A stretch of 64,000 nt of DNA from an uncultured Methylococcales bacterium (GTDB lineage Bacteria > Pseudomonadota > Gammaproteobacteria > Methylococcales > Methylomonadaceae): the NCBI GenBank assembly GCA_903902705.1, contig CAIUVX010000079.1, forward strand, positions 1-64,000, read 5' to 3'. The translations under genes and the position numbers were made by a program. The notes below the pieces were generated by a model, which was not told the origin of the DNA, did no database searches, and worked only from the letters and a program-made list of their open reading frames with translations. This document shows positions 9,502-18,902 of this stretch, piece after piece; position 1 is the stretch's first letter; every line of letters starts with the position of its first letter.

Positions 9502-9807
9502 ATGAAAAAAATACTTTTTTTTACTGCTATGATTTTATTTTCACCACTGTCTTACCCTGATTTTAATTTTAATGATGGGCAATTTGCGTGGGGCAATGAA
9601 CATCGTGAGCATCGACATCATCATCGCCATAATGATAGTTACCAGCAAGGCTATTATCAACAGGCACCCAATGTTTATTACCAGCAACCACAGATTCGCT
9701 ATTATTCACAACCACAACAACCGCAAATTTATTATTCCCCGCAGCCACAAGTTCCCATCTATGTACGACCAGGCGAAATAAACCCTAATTTACGTCCCCC
9801 TTGGTAA
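9502..9807 (+). CDS. Small secreted Tyr/Gln/Pro-rich protein, unknown function
   Basis: 101 residues with a good ribosome site (AAGGAA) before the ATG. Residues 1-19 form a signal peptide (MKKILFFTAMILFSPLSYP). The mature part has a His/Arg-rich patch (EHREHRHHHRHN) and then a run of YYQQ / QPQ / YYSQ units ending in PGEINPNLRPPW. Low complexity makes homology hard to judge. The histidine patch and its position before copper genes could mean metal binding, but that is inference. The overlapping frame at 9572 is a shadow. Confidence 0.7.
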   Translation: MKKILFFTAMILFSPLSYPDFNFNDGQFAWGNEHREHRHHHRHNDSYQQGYYQQAPNVYYQQPQIRYYSQPQQPQIYYSPQPQVPIYVRPGEINPNLRPPW

Positions 9808-10104
9808 GTTATCGTGATTTTTGCATTGCAGTCGCTTAATGGCGGCTGTGAAAGTATTTTGGTATGGAGTTAAAAATATGTTTTTTGACTCCATAGTCAT
9901 ACAAAAATGAGTTAAAAATAACATTGAGGGTTATTCTAAATTCTTTCATGGTCTCGAAGAATGGCAAACTCACGATAATTCCCGTAATTATCAAACTTTG
10001 TGAATCCCCAGCAGACTTATATTTTTATTGATCTCACTCTCCTTAAAATTGACTATATCGGGTATGATTGCCTAGCTTATTTAATTATTTTAGGAGAAAA
10101 CAAT
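9808..10104. other. Intergenic region upstream of the copper operon
   Basis: About 297 AT-rich bases that should contain the promoter for copZ-copA. No clear CueR- or CsoR-type operator could be recognised by eye, and no gene is seen. The ORF track start at 10000 for the next gene lacks a ribosome site. Confidence 0.4.
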
Positions 10105-10314
10105 ATGAATGAATCAAGTGAATTAACGGTGACGGGCATGAAATGTGGCGGCTGTGAAAACACGGTCAAAGGTAAATTACAGTCCGTTGACGGTATCACC
10201 GCAGTGAGCGCGTCTTCCAAAACTAACACAGTAAGTGTTGAATTTAACAGTGCGGTCGTTAATCTGGATACCATTAAAAAGGTTATCGTAGAAGCGGGTT
10301 TTTCCGTCGAGTAA
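10105..10314 (+). CDS. copZ: Copper chaperone, heavy-metal-associated domain (CopZ-like)
   Basis: 69 residues forming a single HMA domain: ELTVTGMKCGGCENTV contains the metal-binding MxCxxC motif, followed by the usual beta-alpha-beta pattern ending KVIVEAGFSVE. The start at 10105 is chosen because TAGGAGA precedes it at proper spacing; the longer ORF in the track (10000) adds a tail with no family resemblance. By family it carries Cu(I) in the cytoplasm and hands it to the ATPase encoded 21 bases downstream. Confidence 0.9.
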   Translation: MNESSELTVTGMKCGGCENTVKGKLQSVDGITAVSASSKTNTVSVEFNSAVVNLDTIKKVIVEAGFSVE

Positions 10315-10335
10315 CTTTTGCTTTAGGGGGTCTTT

Positions 10336-12585
10336 ATGTCTCAAGAACAAACAGCGGATGGCATACGCTTATCCATTTTGGGAATGCGTTGTGCAGGCTG
10401 CGTGAGTGCGGTGGAAGGGGCATTAGCTGGCGTGGCGGGTGTGAATGAAGTCACGGTAAATTTTGCCGATCATTCAGCATTGGTAAAAGGTACTCCCGAT
10501 CCTGAACAGCTTAAACAAGCAGTCAAAGAGTCTGGCTTTGATGCCGCTATTATGGAAGGCTTTGAAGACCCTGCTGAGCAAGAGCAACAAGAACACCAAC
10601 GCTATCAACAATTGATGCAAAAAGCCAAAGTTGCGGGTGGCTTTGGCGCGTTTTTAATGCTCATCGATATGTTAGGCTTGATGCCACACATGGGTTCACC
10701 CGCTGGGCAATGGTTCTGGCCTATTGTAGCGGTGATTACACTAGGCATTATGGCGTATTCGGGTGATCATTTTTATAAAGGTGCTTATAAATCGTTGCTG
10801 TTAAAGCAAGCCAATATGGATACGCTGATTGCCTTAGGCACGGGTTCAGCGTGGATATATTCTTGCATCGTTATTGACTATCAAGCCATGTTGCCGACGT
10901 TAGCTGCTCATGCCTATTTTGAAGCTGCTGTAGTGATTTTGGCATTTATCAATTTAGGTACAGGGTTAGAAACCTTAGCTAGAGGGCGTACCTCATCGGC
11001 GATTCGACAATTAATTGGTTTACAACCGCGCACGGCTCGTGTGATTAGAGACGGTGAAGAATTAGACATTGCCATTGAACACGTTGGTTTAGGCGAAACT
11101 TTGCGCGTTAGACCTGGGGAAAAAATCGCCGTCGATGGGGTGCTGATTGAAGGGCATTCCAGTGTCGATGAATCGATGCTCACTGGTGAATCATTGCCGA
11201 TAGAAAAAACCGTTGGTATGCAGGTGGTGGCAGGTACGATGAATCAAACAGGCAGTTTTTTATTTACTGCGACACGCATTGGCAGAGATACCGCCTTAGC
11301 GCAAATTATTAACAGCGTTCGACAAGCCCAAAGTAGCAAGCCTGAAATCGCCCGTTTAGCCGATAAAATTTCAGCGGTATTTGTACCAGCAGTGGTTGGC
11401 TTATCGATATTTACCTTTTTAGTTTGGATCATTTTTGGTCCCGAACCCTCATTAGGTTATGCGTTTGTCACTTCCATGACCGTGCTAGTTATTGCTTGCC
11501 CTTGTGCTTTAGGTTTAGCAACCCCGATTTCGGTGATGGTGGCAGTAGGCAGAGCCGCGCAATCAGGCATATTAATTCGTAAAGGCGAAGCACTACAAAC
11601 CGCTGGCAAAATTAGTTGTTTAGTGCTAGATAAAACAGGCACAATCACCGAAGGAAAACCCACAGTTGCCGCTGTTTCAGCCTTAGCTGATTTGAACGAA
11701 GATGAAGTTTTACAGCTTGCTGCTAGTATTGAATCAGGTTCAGAACATCCATTAGCTGCCGCAATTTTAGCTGCCGCCGAACAAAAACAATTGCCCTTAT
11801 CCAAAGTCAGTCAGTTTGCAGCCAGTGCAGGTCATGGTGTCAGCGCAAATATTGATGAGCAAGCTTTATTGTTTGGCAATACTGCGTTAATGGCAGAACA
11901 TAAGATAGCAACCGATGGCTATAACGAGCAATTGGAACAATTTGCTCATTTAGGACAAACGCCAATGTTGTTGGCAGTCAATCAACGCATAGTCGGTATT
12001 ATTGCCGTGTCTGATCCCATTAAAAAAGATTCTGCCGCAGCAGTTCAACATCTGCAACACCTTGGTATTCGACTTATCATGGTAACAGGCGATAACAAAA
12101 TCACTGCGAATGCCATTGCCAAACAAGCGGGTATCAGTGAAGTGCGAGCGCAAGTGTTACCGCAAGATAAAGCCGCAGTGGTCAAAGAATTGCAACAACA
12201 AGGCGAGATTGTCGGCATGGTGGGCGATGGTATTAATGACGCGCCCGCATTAGCACAAGCGAATGTTGGTTTTGCTATTGGCACAGGCACAGATGTTGCC
12301 ATTGAAAGTGCTGATGTGGTGATTTTGCAAGGCTCATTACTGAAAGTCCCTGAAGCGATTGCCTTGTCTAAAGCCACGGTGATTAATATCAAACAAAACC
12401 TATTTGGCGCGTTTATTTATAACTCACTGAGTATTCCTATTGCGGCAGGGTTGTTATACCCAGTATTCGGTGTGTTATTAAATCCAATGATTGCAGGAGC
12501 GGCAATGGCAATGTCTTCGGTAACAGTAGTAACTAATGCCAACCGTTTGCGTTGGACGAAATTAGACGATACCAGTAATCGTTAA
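10336..12585 (+). CDS. copA: Copper-translocating P1B-type ATPase
   Basis: 749 residues. An N-terminal HMA domain has GMRCAGC (Cys19, Cys22). Membrane helices follow, with the ion-binding CPC motif in [11 protein letters not shown] near residue 387. The phosphorylation site DKTGTITEG lies near 432, TGES in the actuator domain ([11 protein letters not shown]), the HP-type motif SEHPLA near 470, and [12 protein letters not shown] near 630. All catalytic motifs are present. By family it pumps Cu(I) out of the cytoplasm. A GGGGG ribosome site precedes the ATG, and the gene follows copZ closely, so they form a two-gene operon. It has one HMA domain rather than two. Confidence 0.95.
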   Translation: MSQEQTADGIRLSILGMRCAGCVSAVEGALAGVAGVNEVTVNFADHSALVKGTPDPEQLKQAVKESGFDAAIMEGFEDPAEQEQQEHQRYQQLMQKAKVAGGFGAFLMLIDMLGLMPHMGSPAGQWFWPIVAVITLGIMAYSGDHFYKGAYKSLLLKQANMDTLIALGTGSAWIYSCIVIDYQAMLPTLAAHAYFEAAVVILAFINLGTGLETLARGRTSSAIRQLIGLQPRTARVIRDGEELDIAIEHVGLGETLRVRPGEKIAVDGVLIEGHSSVDESMLTGESLPIEKTVGMQVVAGTMNQTGSFLFTATRIGRDTALAQIINSVRQAQSSKPEIARLADKISAVFVPAVVGLSIFTFLVWIIFGPEPSLGYAFVTSMTVLVIACPCALGLATPISVMVAVGRAAQSGILIRKGEALQTAGKISCLVLDKTGTITEGKPTVAAVSALADLNEDEVLQLAASIESGSEHPLAAAILAAAEQKQLPLSKVSQFAASAGHGVSANIDEQALLFGNTALMAEHKIATDGYNEQLEQFAHLGQTPMLLAVNQRIVGIIAVSDPIKKDSAAAVQHLQHLGIRLIMVTGDNKITANAIAKQAGISEVRAQVLPQDKAAVVKELQQQGEIVGMVGDGINDAPALAQANVGFAIGTGTDVAIESADVVILQGSLLKVPEAIALSKATVINIKQNLFGAFIYNSLSIPIAAGLLYPVFGVLLNPMIAGAAMAMSSVTVVTNANRLRWTKLDDTSNR

Positions 12586-12670
12586 AACGATTGCTGAATT
12601 CAAGCAAAGAGGGCGTGACTTGTCGCGCCTACTTTTTGCCCGCTATTAAAAAATACATGAGAATGAAAAC

Positions 12671-13381
12671 TCAGCATCCCACTAAAATACAAAGTGCGCG
12701 GTAATTCAGAATAGTTAATTCACGTTTATGTATTTCCAGCAAACCGTCATCCTTTAAAGCGTGTAAGGTACGGTTGACATGTATTACCGTCAATCCAAGC
12801 ATATCGGCTATATCTTCTTGCTTAAGTGGAAATTGAATCGCATATTCTCTGTTTAGACCACGCCGCTGGAGTCGATGATAAAGTTCCAATACCATAAAAG
12901 CGATCTTTCTCCGCGCACTGTAATGCGTAATATGAGTCAGATACCGCTCAGTCAACATCATGTCACGCGCCGCCGCCGAAGCAAAACTAAAAGCCAGCTC
13001 TGGTCGTGTAGCACATAACTCTATAATATTCGGCATCCTACAGACAACACTGTCCAATAAAGCGATAGCCGAATAAATAGAAGGTTCTTGAAGATGGACT
13101 TGAAATCCGAATAGTTCTCCAGGCAATACTGAGCGAAAAACTTGGCGTTCACCATCTTCAGAAAGTCTGGTTAACATGACCCATCCCTCTCGCAAGACAA
13201 ATAGCTCATGATTCATATCCCCTTCATGATATAAATATTGCTTAGCAGTAAAGCTCATATTTTTAACCCCATGAGCATCAAACTCGGTTGATGAACCATT
13301 TAACAGGTTTTTGCAAAAGTGAAAATGTCGATTAGGACAACTATAGCAAAGTCCTCTTGAATCATTTGAACGACCATTCAT
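12671..13381 (-). CDS. Crp/Fnr-family transcription regulator with FNR-like cysteines
   Basis: 236 residues: N-terminal cysteine cluster, cyclic-nucleotide-like beta-roll, and C-terminal helix-turn-helix (QEDIADMLGLTVIHVNRTLHAL). Cys12, Cys15 and Cys23 (CYSCPNRHFHFC) plus Cys114 in SVVCRMP match the layout of the four [4Fe-4S] ligands in FNR, although the spacing of the third differs from E. coli (seven residues between ligands instead of five). The recognition helix differs from the FNR ETxSR pattern, so its operator may not be the classical FNR box. It could sense oxygen or redox state. It converges on copA with 85 bases between them; a regulatory link to copper is not shown. Confidence 0.85.
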   Translation of the reverse strand: MNGRSNDSRGLCYSCPNRHFHFCKNLLNGSSTEFDAHGVKNMSFTAKQYLYHEGDMNHELFVLREGWVMLTRLSEDGERQVFRSVLPGELFGFQVHLQEPSIYSAIALLDSVVCRMPNIIELCATRPELAFSFASAAARDMMLTERYLTHITHYSARRKIAFMVLELYHRLQRRGLNREYAIQFPLKQEDIADMLGLTVIHVNRTLHALKDDGLLEIHKRELTILNYRALCILVGC

Positions 13382-13914
13382 TTTATCTAAATCCCGATAA
13401 CAGTTTAAACAACAATGAAAACTCAGACTAAAAGCTTAAATCGCTGTTTTAGATAGATATAAATGTGGATCGGATTTCAGTTTTTTTGTCCATCAAGCAA
13501 TGCCGTTTTGTCATTAGTTCTTACGAAAACCACATCCATCCACTCCCCCTGAGATCACTATTTTTGCGTAGCAGAGTAAAAAGGGCAAGCACTTAGAATG
13601 GGGTATTAATGGATATAAAATGGATACTAAAAATACCCACCACTGAAAATACCTAAGATAATACATTGATATTAAAGGACAATATTTTTATTTGAATGCA
13701 GTTAACTTTTCGCTAGAAATTTATTTTTCAAAAACTTAACTTATGTTAAGTTTTTAATATGGAATTGTGGATATGATAAATTCGCTTTATGAGTTAAGCG
13801 AAGTCAAGTGAAGAAGTTAGTTTTTGATGCTTGATTTTTTACCAAAACCATGAGGCAAATTAAATGGAAGTTCTTCCAGATTTTAGTCACTAAACTTTTT
13901 AAAGGGGATCGAAC
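13382..13914. other. 533-base intergenic region upstream of an unknown operon
   Basis: AT-rich gap between the divergent regulator and the 13915 gene. It must hold both promoters. Apart from the perfect hairpin at 13730-13755 I see no gene or repeat family here. Confidence 0.5.
13730..13755. promoter_or_regulatory. Perfect 11-bp inverted repeat with 4-base loop
   Basis: AAAAACTTAAC-TTAT-GTTAAGTTTTT. No gene ends just before it, so it is not an obvious terminator. Its place about 160 bases upstream of the 13915 operon suits an operator or a leader stem-loop. Confidence 0.5.
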
Positions 13915-14544
13915 ATGAATGAAGAAAACAAGATATACAAGATTTCTGGTGTTCTGACCAATAACAGAAGCCATCAAGGAATTACAGGGCTGAGGGTTGA
14001 GGCATGGGACAAGGATTTTATATTTGATGATCTAGTCGGCGATGCTATTTCGAACGAGCAAGGGGCTTTCCAGATAGAGTTTAAAGCAAGCTATTTTCGA
14101 GAACTTTTTTTGGACATCAGACCAGATTTATATTTCAAAATTTTCCACGGTAACAAGTTCATCGATAGCACTGAAAATTCGGTACTCTGGAATGTCGATC
14201 AGGAACTGACCCATGTCAACATAGAAGTGGATTATGAAAACAACCAAGGGTCTGAGTCTCGTCTTAAAATAAATACCTATGAGGAACTGTTGGCACATGA
14301 GTCGCAGATTGTAGAGCGCATAGCCAACACACCGAATGGCGGTAACTTATTCTTGATTCATCCATTCTTGCTATTCGAAGATATAGGCGTGGAGTTATCA
14401 GAGAATGCCAAAGCGGAAATCCTTGCGACAGAACCTCGTTTAGCGGGTTTTTCTACACTGCCTTATCAGGCATTGAAGGCAAGTAATTCGCCGCAAAATG
14501 TTCGCGTTCATGTACGCGGTCTATTCGCAAGGAGATCAGTATGA
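13915..14544 (+). CDS. Unknown protein with a transthyretin/carboxypeptidase-regulatory-like N-terminus
   Basis: 209 residues with a strong ribosome site (AAAGGGG). Residues about 8-100 read as a beta-sandwich: YKISGVLTNNRSHQGITGLRVEAWDKD...GDAISNEQGAFQIEF, the pattern of CarboxypepD_reg/transthyretin-like modules, which often act as binding or spacer domains. The rest (LLAHESQIVERI...GFSTLPYQALKA) is not recognised. There is no signal peptide. The stop codon overlaps the start of the next gene (ATGA), so the two are translationally coupled and probably work together. Confidence 0.75.
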   Translation: MNEENKIYKISGVLTNNRSHQGITGLRVEAWDKDFIFDDLVGDAISNEQGAFQIEFKASYFRELFLDIRPDLYFKIFHGNKFIDSTENSVLWNVDQELTHVNIEVDYENNQGSESRLKINTYEELLAHESQIVERIANTPNGGNLFLIHPFLLFEDIGVELSENAKAEILATEPRLAGFSTLPYQALKASNSPQNVRVHVRGLFARRSV

Positions 14545-16742
14545 GTACTTTAGCAGGTTTTGATTTCGTAACCGAGATATCTAATGCCACAATTTTGAAG
14601 CTAATCAAAAACAGCTTACAAATTGGTGGCGTGTCGGTGAACCCACCTTTTGAAGTGACCTTGCCGTTTGTCGGTGGCAGTGGGCATCTCATTGTTGATG
14701 ACCTCCAACTAAATTTTAATAATGATGATACGATGACTTTGTTGTTTGTATTCTCTCATTCCTCGATTGCAGTCCAGTCTCCTTTAAAGCTAGTGGTTTG
14801 CCCATTAAGTGGCACACTTAAAGTCACTGCACCAATCAAGCTTGTTCTGGTGTCATCACAAGAGCATACCTACAAGTTATCAGCATCTATGGGCGAATCC
14901 GTAGTAGACATTGTTTACACGCCGCAGGCAGAACAGGAGATTATCAATGATCTTGCTGGACTTATCAACGCCGCACAGTTCAAAACGATGGTTCGGGACG
15001 CGGTTACAGGCTTCGTGCATAGTGTGCCAGAAGTTACCTTACCCATGAGTTTTAAAGTTGTACCAGGAACGAACGGATCGTTTTCCCCATTACAATTTAG
15101 CAGCCTTCAGGTTCATTGCATCGGTAACAATGATCCGAGTAGGCAGGCACTGGGAATATTTGGTAATCTGCTGGCATCGACCCAAAACAACGGCAACCAT
15201 GCCAATAAAACATCGACGGCTATCATGTCAGGACGTGATATGGCGACTTCAATTTCGCCCGGAGCTTTCCACGCACTGGTGTTCTGTCCCTCGGTCGCAT
15301 CTTCCCTGAACTTGGGGCAGGATAATCTGCCGCCTAGCTGTGGTGGTTCGGGTGGTGTGGATGTTGGAGGCGTAACGCTCAACTCCATTGCTGACAGTTT
15401 CGGGAACGAGCAAATCAATATTAATGGTAGCGTCTATAAGTCAGGATTCTGCTACGAGGCCAACGGCACTTTCAGCGGCAGCGTAACTCTCGCGGTAAAC
15501 GGCACTAGCATCAACCCGACGATAAGTATGAATGATCCGAATGTCGATATAAGCATTCCTTGGTACTGTTGGATTGCCATTGGCGTAGTGTTGGGACCAA
15601 TCGGCATTGCTGTGGCGGCTATACTCGATTCAGTATTGGATGATGTTGCCAACAATTTGGCAAAATCGGCACTGAAAGATGCCTTGGGTTCTGGCATAGG
15701 GTCGGTTGGTTTGGGCGGATTAAGCGGTGCAACATTTTCATCTGTCTCGATCAAGCCTGACGGGTTAACCCTGCAAGGAATGATTCCAGTTTATGTGAGT
15801 AGCTCAAGCTTCTATCAGGCTTTATATCTCGATGGTTCGGTTACTACCTCATCGAAATCGGTTGTCAGTACTGGAGCATGGACAACTAAAATTTGGTGTA
15901 AAGAAGAGGAAAAAACATATCCCTATACTGAATATGCGCAAAGTCAAGTAGCAACAGAGGATATCACTGCTAAAATGCTGACAACGCCAATCAGCGCGAC
16001 TTATACAGTAAGAAGGGCAACGACTCCATCCACTGTGATAGCGTTGAGTGGAAACAGCGGCAGCGTAACTATTCCAGATGTCGAATGTACTTATCCCATG
16101 CCGCTCGGTAGTGGAGGTCACAAGGTTACTCAACCCGTACACATCGATTACCAGATTAACGGTACGCTGGTAAAGTTAAGAAATAGAGCCGAAGAAGGAA
16201 ATTTTTCCATCATTCTTGAAGCATCGGTGCTGGACTGTTCGGGATCAACACCTGTTGTCGGAAGTTACGCGACACCACCTCAGGATTGGATAGTCTTTCA
16301 AGGTAGTTCCGTCGAAGTGGGCGGTAGTTATTTGGATGATTACCAAGAATGTGCAGCCAAATTCAAAGACTGGTTTAGTCATTTTAATGATCAGTACAAA
16401 AAATGGAAATGGCAACCAAAGTGGGTTCTGGTGAATTATCCTGCACCTGATGCCATTTTTGATCTAATTCGAATATTGACCGAAATAGACACGCCGCTGG
16501 CTCAAGAAATGCTGCTACACACTCGTGTCGCTCATGGTTCCAGCTTTGTCAGGGCTTACCATTCCCCTACAAGTGTGCAATTGGATAAGGCGGTGACAGT
16601 CTCTGCCAAGATGCTAGATGTTAAAGCAACTGAAACCGACCTCAAAGCACAGATTGTCATGCTAACAGATCAATTAAAACAGGTAGAGCAAGTTATAGCA
16701 TTCGGCGACCGTGCAAAAATGTCCAACAAGCTGCTTGGATAG
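14541..16742 (+). CDS. Large unrecognised protein, coupled to the preceding gene
   Basis: 733 residues that I cannot assign. The first 200 residues alternate hydrophobic and polar residues as in long beta strands. Around residue 335-360 there is one strong hydrophobic segment (WYCWIAIGVVLGPIGIAVAAIL) next to an acidic helix. Gly/Ser-rich stretches follow (GSGIGSVGLGGLSG). The final 30 residues look like a coiled coil (TDLKAQIVMLTDQLKQVEQ). No signal peptide. The mix of beta-rich domains around an amphipathic, glycine-flanked helix would suit a membrane- or lipid-interacting protein (a TULIP-like fold or pore former), but this is speculation. It overlaps the 13915 gene by four bases and ends at a strong terminator. 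Confidence 0.75.
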   Translation: MSTLAGFDFVTEISNATILKLIKNSLQIGGVSVNPPFEVTLPFVGGSGHLIVDDLQLNFNNDDTMTLLFVFSHSSIAVQSPLKLVVCPLSGTLKVTAPIKLVLVSSQEHTYKLSASMGESVVDIVYTPQAEQEIINDLAGLINAAQFKTMVRDAVTGFVHSVPEVTLPMSFKVVPGTNGSFSPLQFSSLQVHCIGNNDPSRQALGIFGNLLASTQNNGNHANKTSTAIMSGRDMATSISPGAFHALVFCPSVASSLNLGQDNLPPSCGGSGGVDVGGVTLNSIADSFGNEQININGSVYKSGFCYEANGTFSGSVTLAVNGTSINPTISMNDPNVDISIPWYCWIAIGVVLGPIGIAVAAILDSVLDDVANNLAKSALKDALGSGIGSVGLGGLSGATFSSVSIKPDGLTLQGMIPVYVSSSSFYQALYLDGSVTTSSKSVVSTGAWTTKIWCKEEEKTYPYTEYAQSQVATEDITAKMLTTPISATYTVRRATTPSTVIALSGNSGSVTIPDVECTYPMPLGSGGHKVTQPVHIDYQINGTLVKLRNRAEEGNFSIILEASVLDCSGSTPVVGSYATPPQDWIVFQGSSVEVGGSYLDDYQECAAKFKDWFSHFNDQYKKWKWQPKWVLVNYPAPDAIFDLIRILTEIDTPLAQEMLLHTRVAHGSSFVRAYHSPTSVQLDKAVTVSAKMLDVKATETDLKAQIVMLTDQLKQVEQVIAFGDRAKMSNKLLG

Positions 16743-16765
16743 CCAAATTAAGTCAGCATAACCCC

Positions 16766-16798
16766 ATGCGGCGAAACCTATCCTTGGTTTCGCCGCAT
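16766..16798 (+). terminator. Terminator hairpin after the 14541 gene
   Basis: ATGCGGCGAAACC and GGTTTCGCCGCAT pair perfectly over 13 bases with a 7-base loop, followed by TT. It lies 24 bases past the stop codon. Confidence 0.85.
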
Positions 16799-16840
16799 TT
16801 GATAACTGAATCCAAGTGTATAGCTAACAGTTAATCAAAT

Positions 16841-16929
16841 GATTACAAAACCGTTCGCACTGAGCCTGTCGAAATGTGTTGTGGTTCGACTGTTCGACAA
16901 GTTCACAGCTCACCACGAACGGTATCATT
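16841..16929. repeat. About 89-bp inverted-repeat element, family B copy 2
   Basis: Nearly identical to 6891-6980 (GATTACAAAACCGTTCGC ... CACGAACGGTATCATT), with a few substitutions and a single-base length difference. It sits between the 14541 terminator and the amylase-family gene. Confidence 0.85.
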
Positions 16930-17009
16930 AGCTCTATCGTTAAGTCTGATTGCTACTCAAATCACATTGTTTGTGCGGCAACACATCAACAATTATGAGG
17001 AATACGATA

Positions 17010-18872
17010 ATGAAATATATGAAAGAAAAATGTGGTGCTTGGCAAGTCGGTAATGATCCAAAATCGGGCAAAGCGCGATTTAGGCTATTTTTCCCGAAGG
17101 AAAGTAGCGGTTTACAGCACAATATTAAATCCATACAGGTGTGCGGTAGTTTTCAAACGGCATTAGATCAGGCACAAGAGAATTGGAAGCCTAATCCAGC
17201 TAACGAGATGAGTAAGTCGCCGCATCTCGAAGGTAAAATATCCGATGGTGAAATCTGGGAGTGGCAAACTCCAAACAAACTCCTGCACGGTTTTTACCAG
17301 TATAAATATTATGTGACTTTCAACGATAACGAAACGCGATGGGTTAGCGACCCCTGCACTCGTTACGGCGGCAAAGACAATATGAATGCGGCTTTTGTTA
17401 TCGGTGGCAGCCAACCCAATGACAATGCCATTGCACCGATAAAAGATGGACGCAAGCCATTGCGTGATTTGGTAATCTACGAACTGATGATAGACGATTT
17501 TACCTCAGAGTTTCGTGAGGTACGCGCACCACTGGATGCTGTGAAGGATAAGCTGCAATATTTACAAGATTGCGGATTTAACGCTATTTTGTTGATGCCG
17601 TGGACAGCGTGGAATAACGATAAATTCAGTTGGGGTTACACGCCAGCCTTGTATTATTCAGTCGAATACCGTTACGCCAACGATCTTAATCACCCAGAAG
17701 AAAAGCTGTCTTGGCTGAAAAAACTGATGGATGAATGTCACAAACTCGGCATTCATGTGATTATGGACGGCGTTTTTAATCATGTGTCTCCTAGTTTCCC
17801 CTACAAGGCTTTTTATCAAAAATATGATGAGACTTGCCCATATACAGGTAAGTTTTACGGTGAATTTGCTGGTCTTCAAGATTTAGATTTCCACAATACC
17901 TGTACGCAGGAATTTATTTTCGATGTTTGTAGTTATTGGATAGAGGAATTCAACATTGACGGCATTCGTTTTGATAATACCGTCAACTTCTACAACCGTG
18001 GCGACAACAAAGGGCTACCTAAATTAATGGAAGATATAGCCAGCCTTGGCAAAAACCGTTTTTCAATGACACTCGAACACCTACAAATGGATGCGGTGGA
18101 CGTAACCAAAAGCACTGATGCCAACAGCTATTGGGATAACGCTCTGTACGGCGAATGTTTCGGTGGTTTGTGGGACGGTGAAATTAAGCCAAGCCTACTG
18201 AATGCGCTGAACAATAACCGCTATTTGCAAGGTACTGGCAAAGTACCGACGATTTACCTCGGCAATCACGATCACGCCGATGTCGCTTGGCAAGCGGGCG
18301 CGAAAAATAATGCAGGGGCATTGGAATGGTATCGTACTCAGCCTTACGTCATCGCCATGCTGACCGCACCCGCTGCAATTTTGATTAAAAATGGTCAAGA
18401 GTTTGCCGAAGATTATTGGATACCCGAAGATGATAAAGGCAGTAGCCGACGTGTACAGCCGCGACCCTTACATTGGGACTATCCAAACGATAGATTCGGC
18501 GGGTTCTTGAAAGCGGTTTATACCAAGCTCATCAACTTACGTCATGAGTATGAAGTATTGCGCGGTGATGGTTTTTACCCCGATTATTGGGAGGAATGGC
18601 AAACCCGTTTCAATTCAGTCGGTGTCGGTATAGACACGGAAAGGCATTTACTGGTGTATCGCCGCTATTGTGTAGACAGCCAAAACAAACTACATCATGC
18701 GGTGATTGCGTTGAATTTTTCTGGCAACGCGCAATGGCTGGATCTGACTTTTCCAGAAGATGGGCAATGGCTTGATTTGCTAAGCGAATCGCAATGGACG
18801 ATTACCGTTACCAACCGCAGTTATCACCTAAATATCAGCTCCAACTGGGGGCATATTTTTTACCGTACATAA
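17010..18872 (+). CDS. GH13 alpha-amylase-family enzyme
   Basis: 620 residues from the ATG at 17010, chosen because GAGG lies just upstream; the track start at 16950 has no such site. An N-terminal beta domain resembling CBM48 (about 1-130) precedes the TIM barrel. The four GH13 regions are visible: DGVFNHV (about 252), GIRFDNTV with nucleophile Asp (about 321), TLEHL with acid/base Glu (about 355) and LGNHDH (about 418). So the enzyme should be active on alpha-glucans. CBM48-bearing GH13 enzymes include branching, debranching and trehalose-forming types; I cannot choose among them. No signal peptide, so probably cytoplasmic. The next gene follows after 30 bases with its own ribosome site. 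Confidence 0.88.
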   Translation: MKYMKEKCGAWQVGNDPKSGKARFRLFFPKESSGLQHNIKSIQVCGSFQTALDQAQENWKPNPANEMSKSPHLEGKISDGEIWEWQTPNKLLHGFYQYKYYVTFNDNETRWVSDPCTRYGGKDNMNAAFVIGGSQPNDNAIAPIKDGRKPLRDLVIYELMIDDFTSEFREVRAPLDAVKDKLQYLQDCGFNAILLMPWTAWNNDKFSWGYTPALYYSVEYRYANDLNHPEEKLSWLKKLMDECHKLGIHVIMDGVFNHVSPSFPYKAFYQKYDETCPYTGKFYGEFAGLQDLDFHNTCTQEFIFDVCSYWIEEFNIDGIRFDNTVNFYNRGDNKGLPKLMEDIASLGKNRFSMTLEHLQMDAVDVTKSTDANSYWDNALYGECFGGLWDGEIKPSLLNALNNNRYLQGTGKVPTIYLGNHDHADVAWQAGAKNNAGALEWYRTQPYVIAMLTAPAAILIKNGQEFAEDYWIPEDDKGSSRRVQPRPLHWDYPNDRFGGFLKAVYTKLINLRHEYEVLRGDGFYPDYWEEWQTRFNSVGVGIDTERHLLVYRRYCVDSQNKLHHAVIALNFSGNAQWLDLTFPEDGQWLDLLSESQWTITVTNRSYHLNISSNWGHIFYRT

Positions 18873-18902
18873 TAGGCAGCAAATCTTTCCCTAGGAGGAA
18901 TT

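Noticed and set aside
9572-9781. Second frame over the small secreted protein
   Set aside because: No ribosome site and low-complexity reading; the 9502 frame has a signal peptide and AAGGAA.
10000-10104. Upstream extension of the copper chaperone
   Set aside because: The extra 35 residues do not fit the HMA family, and TAGGAGA points to the ATG at 10105.
12586-12670. Possible terminator after copA (GGGCG ... CGCGCCT)
   Set aside because: Pairing is short and imperfect; not convincing as a feature.
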